From Planctomycetota bacterium (GTDB lineage: Bacteria; Planctomycetota; UBA1135; UBA2386): a stretch of 5,308 nt of DNA. The notes under the pieces were generated by a model. That model saw nothing but the letters and a program-made list of their open reading frames with translations, had not been told where the DNA came from and did not search any database. Shown piece by piece: positions 1 to 5,308 of this stretch. The stretch lies in assembly GCA_003235605.1 (NCBI GenBank), contig QJVU01000769.1:1-5308 (forward strand). Reading direction: 5' to 3'. A program made the translations under genes and the position numbers. Position 1 is the stretch's first letter; each line of letters opens with the position of its first letter.

Positions 1-1
1 C

Positions 2-1276
2 GCTGTTCCTGGCAGCTCCATCGCCAACCTGCCCTGGTGGGAGATGTTCCAGGACGAAATGCTCAGGAACCTGATCGAGACCGCCCTGGTGGAGAACCGG
101 GACATTGAGATCGCCGTAGCCCGCATCGCCGAGGCTCGGGCGGCGCTGGGCTTCGTGAAGGCCGACCAGTACCCGAGCTTCCGCTATGGCGGCGGCGCTT
201 CCCGCAACGATCCGGGGGACGAGACCAGCCTGGGACCCACCAGCCCGAACAACGACTTCCGGGGCGGACTCGACGCTTTCTTCGAGGTCGACCTGTGGGG
301 CAAGCTGCGCCGGGCGACCGAGGCCGCACGCCACCAGTTGCTCGCCACCGAGGCGGCCTACTTCACCGTGACCATCACACTGGTGGCCGACGTGGCCAAC
401 GCCTACCTGCTGCTGCTGGACCTGGATGAGCGCCTCAGGATCTCCCGGGAGACGCTCGAGACACGGAGGCACTACACGCGCATCATTCGCGATCGCTTCC
501 GGGAGGGTGTTGTGGCCAAGCTGGACGTGAACAAGGCGGAGATCGAGGAGGCCACTGCCGAGGTGAGCGTGGCACAACTGTCCCGGGACATCGCGCAGAC
601 CGAGCACGCCCTGCAGGTTCTGCTGGGGCGCGTGCCAGGGCGCATTCCCAGGGGCAAGGGTCTGACCCACCAGATGCCCCGGGAGATCCCCACCGGCCTG
701 CCCTCGGAGCTGTTGCGCCGACGTCCGGACATCTTGGTAGCCGAGAACGCTGCGGCTGCCCAGACCGCGCGAGTGGGGGTTGCGGTGGCGTTGCGGTTTC
801 CCTCCCTGAGCCTCACAGGCCTCTTTGGTGTGGCCAGCCAGGACCTGGATGACCTGGTGGACGCCAAGTCCAGGTTCTGGAGCATCGGTGCAGACGTTAC
901 CGGCCCACTGTTCGAGTTCGGCAAAAACGTCCGCCGCGTGGAGGTCGAGGAGGCGCGCATGCGCCAGGCCATCCTGGAGTACGAGCGGCAGGTGCTGGAA
1001 GCGTTCCGCGAGGTGGAGGATGCCCTCGTTGCGATCCACACCTACCGCATGGAGTACGAGGCCCGAACCAGGCAGGTGGCGGCGGCGAAGGAGGCTGCGA
1101 AGCTGTCGCGAGCCCTCTATGACGAGGAGTTCACCAGCTACCTCGAGGTCCTGGATGCCGAACGTTCCCTTTTCGACGCCCAGCTGGCGCAGTCGGCAGC
1201 GCTTCGTGCGTCGCTGCAGGCGATCGTGCAACTCTACAAGGCGTTGGGCGGGGGCTGGGTACCCACCGAGAGCTAG
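2..1276 (+). CDS. RND-type efflux outer membrane channel (NodT/OprM/TolC-like), 5' end missing
   Basis: This is the outer-membrane channel of a tripartite efflux pump, which carries substrates from an inner-membrane pump and periplasmic adaptor out of the cell. The frame is open to the left edge, and 424 residues are present. The ATG at 44 is internal: the codons before it read LPWWEMF, the conserved opening of the mature domain in this family. The missing part should be roughly 40-70 residues and would normally carry a signal peptide and lipobox cysteine. Counting from that ATG, seen motifs are FFEVDLWGKLRR (79-90) in the first half, the family hallmark LPSELLRRRPDI (219-230) followed by AE and a VGVA stretch, FEFGKNVRR (290-298), and the C-terminal LYKALGGGW (397-405). 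Two helical repeats of the OEP type, about 75-195 and 225-400, fit the usual fold. No adaptor or pump gene is visible; in such operons the channel is often last, so they probably lie to the left. Substrate cannot be told. Confidence 0.93.
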   Translation, partial: AVPGSSIANLPWWEMFQDEMLRNLIETALVENRDIEIAVARIAEARAALGFVKADQYPSFRYGGGASRNDPGDETSLGPTSPNNDFRGGLDAFFEVDLWGKLRRATEAARHQLLATEAAYFTVTITLVADVANAYLLLLDLDERLRISRETLETRRHYTRIIRDRFREGVVAKLDVNKAEIEEATAEVSVAQLSRDIAQTEHALQVLLGRVPGRIPRGKGLTHQMPREIPTGLPSELLRRRPDILVAENAAAAQTARVGVAVALRFPSLSLTGLFGVASQDLDDLVDAKSRFWSIGADVTGPLFEFGKNVRRVEVEEARMRQAILEYERQVLEAFREVEDALVAIHTYRMEYEARTRQVAAAKEAAKLSRALYDEEFTSYLEVLDAERSLFDAQLAQSAALRASLQAIVQLYKALGGGWVPTES

Positions 1277-4233
1277 CGGTTCTGCCCCCTGCGGCCCGGC
1301 CGGGTGGCGGCTTCCTGGGCCTGGCGCTCGTGCTCCTTGGCACGGGCCTCGTCGCCCGTCAGGCGCAGTGCCTGGGCCAGGAGGCGGTGGACCTGTTGCA
1401 GAGTGCGGGGATCTCTCAGCTCGTTCACGTAGGTTTGGAGCTCCCCCACGGCCTCCTCCCCCTTCTTGTTGTCGATCAGTGTCCTGGCGAGGTTGATTCG
1501 GTCCTGGGGCTGGTTGGGCCACCATCGCGACCCGGTCGGCGCGCCGGACACACCCTTGAGGTCTTGCCCGAGGACGATGGCGCGTCGGTAGCAGGCTACC
1601 GCCTCGTCGTACCTGCCCAGTCGTCGCAGCAGACGCCCGAGACCACTGCTGTGCTCCGCCAGGGTCCACTTGTAGGTGGTGACCGTTGGGAATTCCCGAA
1701 TCAGCTGCTCGCCGATCTCCGTGGCGCGCTGCAGCTCGTCGGCCTTCTCGGAGCGCTCCGCGTCGCTGTGGTCCCGCTGACGCATCCGGGTCGCCAGAGC
1801 CCCGGCAAGTTCGTGGCGGAACTGGCCGGCGCTGGGAAAGTCCTCCACCAGGGACTCGAGTACGCGAATCGCTTCCAACTGTTTGACCCTGGCCGGAGCC
1901 GGTCCGAGCCCCCTCTGGTAGGGATAGAGCTCTGCGAGCGTGCGGCAGCTCATCGCCTTGGCCAGGCGGAAGTGATGGTTCTCGGGGTCCTTGGCCAGAA
2001 GCGCCTCGATGAGTTCGAGGCTGCGCTCGAGCATGTGACGGCGGGTGCGTGGCCATGACTCAAGCGGCTGGCCGGGCAAGGGCGCCCAGTGGGAAGCAAG
2101 GAAGCGGTAGGCACGGGCCAGCTCGTACTGACCACGCACCGTGTCAGGGGTGACCTTCTCCGTGGAGGTAGGGTCAGCGCCCATCAGGGAGAGCACCTTC
2201 AGATACTCCTTCTGAGCGTCTGCCCCGGGTCGGCGCCGTCGGTTCGGCAGGGTCTTGCCGAGTTCGTTGTGGATGGCGGCGGTCTCGTCGCGATAGCTGG
2301 TGCCGGGCGTTTCGTTGCGACCCAGCTGTTCATACATCTTCAGCGCGTCGCGAAACGCCTGCCGGGCCTTGTCAATGTGTCGCAGATGCAGGTGGATCTT
2401 GCCGATGCGAAAATGAGCCTTGGCGGTCTCCTCCTGGAGGCTCTTGTTCCCGGCATTGGCTTCGGCAAACCGGTCGTAGAACCGCAGGATCTTCTGGAGC
2501 AGCTCGGCATCCTGTTCGGAAACCACGGTGCGAGCGATCAGCGGTCTCTGGACGCTCTCGTTGGTGGTCTCGGTGTTGTCGGTGTCCGTGCCTGCGAGGC
2601 TCTCCAGATCGGTGCCATTGGGGTCTTCGGTGACCGGTTGCAGCCGATCGCCGCCGGCGATCTCGTCGAAGATGTCAGCAAACGCCTTCAGGGACAGCTT
2701 GAGGTTGGCCTCGGCACGCTTGGCGCTGTGGGCCTCCTTCTGGTAGGCGCTCTCGGTCTTCACCCAACCCACATAGCCGACCACCGTGGTGGCCATCACC
2801 AGCACAACGGCAACCAGGGACAGGGTGGCCACCGCCTTGTTGCGCCGGCACCAGCGCCATGCGTGCTCGAGGGCCGTGGTGCGGCGGGCCTTGATCGGGC
2901 GGTCCTCGAGGAAGTTCCTCAGGTCTTCGGCGAGCTCAGCGGCGGTCTGGTAGCGGTGGGATGCCTCACGCGCGATCGCCTTGAGGACGATGATCTCCAA
3001 GTCCTCGGGGATGCCAGGCCTGAGCTTCCGCGGCGGCGTCGGTGTGCCGTGGGTGACCTTGTGGATCAAGGCGCTGCGGCTTGCGTCAGCGTGGGCCGGC
3101 TGCAGCGTCAATAGCTCGTAGAGGGTGAGCCCCAGGCAATAGATGTCGCTGCGGGCGTCGTACTCGCCACGAAACTGCTCCGGGGCCATGTACTGGAGGG
3201 TGCCGACGACGTCGCCGCTGCGGGTCAGGTGGGCCTGCTCCATCACCCTGGCAAGGCCGAAGTCCGTGACCCACACCACGCCATGTGCGTCCAGGATCAG
3301 GTTGGCAGGCTTGATGTCGCGATGCAGCGTGCCTTGCCCGTGGGCGTACTGCATCGCGTCGGCGACTTGGATACCGATCTTGACCACGCTGCGCCAGTAG
3401 CTGCGGTTGCTGGTCCCGGCACCTGGGCCGTCTGTCTGGCTGGCGCTGGCAGTCTCGGTGTCCCTCGCGGTACTCGTGTCGCCGCCATCGGCATCTGCTG
3501 TGGGTGCGGGGGATTCGGCGGCCGGTGTTGCCTGCGGGGAAGAGGCTGCCACGGTGGCGGCGGAGGAAGGTGCTTCTTGTCTGCCCCGGAAGTGACCAGT
3601 GCGCAGGGCATGCACGGCCTGCGCCGGCAGTAGCGTGGTGGAGTCGCTGCCGTTCTGGGAGAGGTTGGCGGTGTAGGCGCTCGCGCCCGTGTCGCCCCTT
3701 CGCATTGCCTTCAACACCGTGTCTAACCCAAGACCGGGTATGAACTGCATCACGTAGTAGTGGAACCCATCCTGCTCGCCGACACCGAAAATGGGCACGA
3801 TATTGGTGTGGTGCAGCCTGGCTGCGGTCTGGGCCTCCTGCTGAAAGCGCTTGAGCTTCTTTTCCTCGTCGAAGGACTGGCGGGGCAACACCTTGAGTGC
3901 GACGCGGCGGCCCAACGACTCCTGCTCGGCCTCGTAGACGATGCCCATGCCGCCGCGGCCGATCTCCCGCAGGAGGATGTAGTCTCCGAGCCGCTCGTTG
4001 GGGCCAGGCCCCAGCAGGTTCAGGCGAGGCGCGGAGCCAGTGTCCTTGTGCGTTTTGAGCCGCTCCATGGCCAGGATGGTGGGAAACAGATCCTGGATTT
4101 CGGCTGCGAGCTGGGGATTGGCCTCGGCGTACTCTGCTACCGTGGGGTGCTCACCTCGCCGGTGCCGATCCACGAACTCGGCGGCCAGCACCTCTATGGG
4201 ATTGCGGTCGACTTGATCGCCTCCGTCCGTCAT
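1273..4233 (-). CDS. Membrane-bound Ser/Thr protein kinase with C-terminal TPR repeats (PknB-like, planctomycete type)
   Basis: This 986-residue Hanks-type kinase phosphorylates proteins on Ser/Thr. Residues 15-60 form an N-terminal module known to me from planctomycete kinases. The kinase domain (about 84-447) looks catalytically complete: glycine loop GRGGMG (92-97), VALK lysine K114, probable helix-C glutamate E133, HRDIKPAN (304-311) with catalytic D306, DFG (324-326), GT plus APE (344-352), D363 and the late arginine R427. Residues 180-280 are a low-complexity insert rich in Ser, Thr, Ala and Pro, between the hinge and the catalytic loop. One membrane helix spans about 467-491, preceded by an Arg/Lys-rich stretch, so the kinase should face the cytoplasm and the last ~495 residues the outside. 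That part has good TPR matches at about 604-637 and 859-892 and weaker ones at 909-942 and 946-978. Its start lies one base after the sigma factor stop, with no strong Shine-Dalgarno, suggesting translational coupling. The target protein is unknown. Confidence 0.95.
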   Translation of the reverse strand: MTDGGDQVDRNPIEVLAAEFVDRHRRGEHPTVAEYAEANPQLAAEIQDLFPTILAMERLKTHKDTGSAPRLNLLGPGPNERLGDYILLREIGRGGMGIVYEAEQESLGRRVALKVLPRQSFDEEKKLKRFQQEAQTAARLHHTNIVPIFGVGEQDGFHYYVMQFIPGLGLDTVLKAMRRGDTGASAYTANLSQNGSDSTTLLPAQAVHALRTGHFRGRQEAPSSAATVAASSPQATPAAESPAPTADADGGDTSTARDTETASASQTDGPGAGTSNRSYWRSVVKIGIQVADAMQYAHGQGTLHRDIKPANLILDAHGVVWVTDFGLARVMEQAHLTRSGDVVGTLQYMAPEQFRGEYDARSDIYCLGLTLYELLTLQPAHADASRSALIHKVTHGTPTPPRKLRPGIPEDLEIIVLKAIAREASHRYQTAAELAEDLRNFLEDRPIKARRTTALEHAWRWCRRNKAVATLSLVAVVLVMATTVVGYVGWVKTESAYQKEAHSAKRAEANLKLSLKAFADIFDEIAGGDRLQPVTEDPNGTDLESLAGTDTDNTETTNESVQRPLIARTVVSEQDAELLQKILRFYDRFAEANAGNKSLQEETAKAHFRIGKIHLHLRHIDKARQAFRDALKMYEQLGRNETPGTSYRDETAAIHNELGKTLPNRRRRPGADAQKEYLKVLSLMGADPTSTEKVTPDTVRGQYELARAYRFLASHWAPLPGQPLESWPRTRRHMLERSLELIEALLAKDPENHHFRLAKAMSCRTLAELYPYQRGLGPAPARVKQLEAIRVLESLVEDFPSAGQFRHELAGALATRMRQRDHSDAERSEKADELQRATEIGEQLIREFPTVTTYKWTLAEHSSGLGRLLRRLGRYDEAVACYRRAIVLGQDLKGVSGAPTGSRWWPNQPQDRINLARTLIDNKKGEEAVGELQTYVNELRDPRTLQQVHRLLAQALRLTGDEARAKEHERQAQEAATRPGRRGQNR

Positions 4234-4234
4234 C

Positions 4235-4885
4235 TCAGGACCGCCCGCCGTCGTCGAGGATTCCCGGCACTCCGGACAGGATCCCCTTCAGTCGCTGTAG
4301 AGCGCGGACATAGCGATTACTGGCCGCGGACTTCTGGATACCCAAGATCTCGGCCACTTCGTTGTTGGTCAGCTCTTCGAAGTGGCGCAGCACCAGCACC
4401 TCGCGGTCGAGATCGTCCATCTTGTCGAGCACGTCCTCCAGGAGCGTGGCCACCTCGGCACGCATGGCCGCCTGGCTGGGAGAAGTGAGATGGCCCAGCA
4501 GGTAGCCCGACAGGGTTGCCGTGCTGGCCATCGGCGAACCGTTGTAGCGTAGGGAGACCTCCTGGTTGGCATCACGCATCTTCGTGCCGAGGTGTCGACG
4601 ATGGACATCGACCAGGGTTTGTCCCACGATCAACCGGAGCCATACGAACACGGATCGCTCGGACTCGTTCCGGTAGCTGCTGATCCGCTGCTCGGCAGCG
4701 AGGAAGGCCTCCTGCAGGATGTCGTCCGGGTCGACCCGGTGCCGCAGCCTGTTGTCGAGCCGAAACTGGATCATCTTTCTCAGGTTTTCTCGATGCACTG
4801 AGAACAGCGCAGCCAGGGCCTGCTTGTCACCGCTGGCCAGACCCTGTTGCAGGTGCTGATGGTCGTGCTCGTCCAGATGGTCCAT
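4235..4885 (-). CDS. ECF-type sigma-70 family RNA polymerase sigma factor
   Basis: This alternative sigma factor directs RNA polymerase to a particular promoter set. From the ATG at 4885 it has 216 residues. Region 2 is clear: DPDDILQEAF (52-61) matches the acidic region 2.2 motif, and FVWLRLIVGQTLVDVHRR (80-97) matches regions 2.3-2.4. Region 4 (about 146-204) has the helix-turn-helix LTNNEVAEILGI (172-183) followed by YVRALQRLK. The linker of about 40 residues with Ser-rich text (NGSPMASTATLSG) is longer than in minimal ECF factors and is common, as I recall, in planctomycete ones. An in-frame TTG at 4912 would add nine residues (MEAGGHPIS); I prefer the ATG because no Shine-Dalgarno supports the TTG and a -10-like box overlaps it, but this is not settled. 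The gene ends one base before the kinase start, so both are very likely one transcript. No anti-sigma gene is adjacent, which leaves the kinase as the obvious candidate regulator. Confidence 0.92.
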   Translation of the reverse strand: MDHLDEHDHQHLQQGLASGDKQALAALFSVHRENLRKMIQFRLDNRLRHRVDPDDILQEAFLAAEQRISSYRNESERSVFVWLRLIVGQTLVDVHRRHLGTKMRDANQEVSLRYNGSPMASTATLSGYLLGHLTSPSQAAMRAEVATLLEDVLDKMDDLDREVLVLRHFEELTNNEVAEILGIQKSAASNRYVRALQRLKGILSGVPGILDDGGRS

Positions 4886-4961
4886 AGAGATTGGGTGACC
4901 GCCGGCCTCCAAGTATAAGCCATCGTGGCCGCACTCTTGGTGGCCGGGGAACGGTCAAGAC
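4886..4961 (-). promoter_or_regulatory. Leader region of the sigma factor/kinase unit, with a -10-like box
   Basis: This short gap is the only place in the window for a promoter of the sigma/kinase pair. On the minus strand TATACT (4917-4912) matches five of six bases of a housekeeping -10 box and would put the transcript start near 4905, leaving about 20 bases of leader before the ATG at 4885. No acceptable -35 box lies 16-18 bases upstream; a TTGACC is present but 35 bases away. GGAGG (4908-4904) is too far from the ATG to be a normal ribosome binding site. Confidence 0.2.
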
Positions 4962-4981
4962 AGCCGCTCTGAAGGGCGGCT
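4962..4981 (-). terminator. Hairpin overlapping the stop codon of the RGG-tail gene; weak terminator candidate
   Basis: An 8-base stem (4962-4969 against 4974-4981) closes a 4-base loop. Read on the minus strand, the direction of the gene that ends here, the stem has one C/A mismatch and starts inside the TAG stop; on the plus strand the same position is a U-G wobble. The minus-strand text after the stem (GTCTTGACC) has no real T tract, so intrinsic termination would be weak. It could attenuate read-through into the sigma factor gene, or simply be chance in GC-rich DNA. Confidence 0.3.
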
Positions 4982-5308
4982 AGCGACCACCCCGCCGGTT
5001 GTTGCCCCTATTGCCGCCGCGGTTGCCGCCCCTGTCGCCGCCGCGGTCCCCGCGCTGGTTGGCGTCCCGGGCCGCACCATCTGGCTTTTGATCTTTGGGG
5101 GCCGGCTTCACCTGCAGGGTCAGCGGGGTCTCTCCGCCCGCCGCCAAGAACACCTGCCCTGTAGTGGCCTCGAGGCCACCGCCGGAAACCGTGTAGCTGT
5201 ACTGGCCCGGAGGCACCTCGACGCTGCCCGCGCCCTGGTTGTCCAAGCGGACGAACCGGAACGACGGGAGTCCCCGCCAGTCACGGGAGTTCTTGCCTTG
5301 TGCCTCGG
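4980..5308 (-). CDS. Unrecognised protein with beta-rich domain and Arg-Gly-Gly tail, 5' end missing
   Basis: The last 108 residues are present and the frame is open to the right edge. The TTG at 5246 is probably not the start, since the coding text continues upstream of it (GLPSFRFVRLDNQG). I do not recognise the gene. Two parts can be seen. The first about 65 residues have alternating hydrophobic and turn residues (VEVPPGQYSYTV, GQVFLAAGGETPLTLQV), which resembles the edge of an Ig-like or PEGA/carboxypeptidase-regulatory-like beta sandwich; this is a resemblance only. A short Lys/Pro/Asp hinge (KPAPKDQKPD) leads to a basic tail of 25 residues built of RGD, RGG and RGN units with 8 Arg, 10 Gly and 4 Asn, ending RRGGR. 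RGG tails in other proteins often bind RNA or polyanions, but if this protein is secreted the tail could contact the cell surface instead. It lies on the same strand as the sigma factor gene, 94 bases upstream of the ATG at 4885. Confidence 0.7.
   Translation of the reverse strand, partial: EAQGKNSRDWRGLPSFRFVRLDNQGAGSVEVPPGQYSYTVSGGGLEATTGQVFLAAGGETPLTLQVKPAPKDQKPDGAARDANQRGDRGGDRGGNRGGNRGNNRRGGR
5001..5048 (-). repeat. Tandem 24-bp repeat, two copies, coding the RGG tail
   Basis: Two adjacent 24-base units (5048-5025 and 5024-5001, read on the minus strand) encode DRGGDRGG and NRGGNRGN. They match at 19 of 24 positions, and all five differences are transitions (G/A or C/T). Each unit uses CGC for its first arginine and AGG for its second, so the repeat period at DNA level is 24 bases although the protein period is 4 residues. 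Partial, more diverged units follow toward the stop (NRRG). Confidence 0.75.

Noticed and set aside
1295..1304. Perfect palindrome CCCGGCCGGG just after the convergent stops, considered as a terminator or operator
   Set aside because: It has no loop and no following T tract, lies within the kinase coding sequence, and ten-base GC palindromes are expected by chance at this composition.
825..1496. Plus-strand open frame of 223 codons overlapping the efflux channel gene
   Set aside because: Out-of-frame shadow of the channel gene, rich in Arg, Ser, Trp and Pro, continuing into antisense of the kinase.
1330..2058. Plus-strand open frame of 242 codons opposite the TPR region
   Set aside because: Same reason: it mirrors the TPR-coding sequence of the kinase and shows no domain of its own.
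2089..3114. Long open frame on the plus strand (341 codons) opposite the kinase gene
   Set aside because: It is antisense to the kinase coding sequence with all its motifs; high GC makes long antisense frames common, and its translation shows no recognisable domain.
3760..4488. Plus-strand open frame of 242 codons spanning the kinase start and the sigma factor end
   Set aside because: It runs antisense across two well-supported genes and its C-terminal part is low-complexity Arg/Pro/Ala text typical of shadow frames.
4912..4957. TTGACC and TATACT on the minus strand, considered as a complete -35/-10 promoter
   Set aside because: The spacing is about 35 bases, twice the usual 16-18, so they cannot act as one housekeeping promoter; only the -10-like box is kept as a weak hint.
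4946..4975. GGAAC on the plus strand, considered as an ECF-type -35 element for autoregulation
   Set aside because: It points away from the sigma factor gene into the antisense of the RGG-tail gene, and no convincing -10 element follows.
4980..5246. RGG-tail gene taken as a complete 88-residue protein starting at TTG 5246
   Set aside because: The frame stays open to the window edge and the upstream codons continue the same beta-rich text, so the TTG is most likely an internal leucine.

Overview
The window is GC-rich and almost fully coding. It points to a member of the Planctomycetes. The best evidence is the pairing of an ECF-type sigma factor with a large Ser/Thr protein kinase. The kinase has an N-terminal lead-in of the 'hxxGExPxxxEYxxxxPxLAxEIxxLFP' kind, an arginine-rich stretch ('RPIKARR', 'WRWCRRNKAVA') just before a single membrane helix, and a C-terminal TPR region. 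I recognise this architecture from planctomycete genomes by memory; no search was run.

Layout. Positions 2-1276 (+) hold the 3' part of an outer-membrane efflux channel gene (NodT/OprM/TolC-like), cut by the left edge. It converges on a long gene at 1273-4233 (-) for a transmembrane Ser/Thr kinase with TPR repeats. The two genes share the palindrome CTAG, which gives both of them their TAG stop. One base upstream of the kinase start codon is the stop of the ECF sigma factor gene (4235-4885, -), so sigma factor and kinase form a tight two-gene unit. A gap of about 94 bases with a small hairpin separates the sigma gene from the 3' end of another minus-strand gene (4980 to beyond the right edge). 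That gene encodes an unrecognised beta-rich protein ending in an Arg-Gly-Gly tail.

How they may work together. The kinase has a complete set of catalytic motifs on the predicted cytoplasmic side and about 495 residues of TPR-containing sequence on the predicted outer side of the membrane. It could therefore sense something outside and signal to the co-transcribed sigma factor. No anti-sigma factor is visible in the window. The efflux channel is probably the last gene of an operon lying to the left, and its link to the kinase is only positional. No RNA genes, mobile elements, CRISPR arrays or origins were seen. Nothing here clearly amounts to a new system. The points most worth checking are the sigma/kinase unit, the RGG-tailed protein and the interlocked stop codons.
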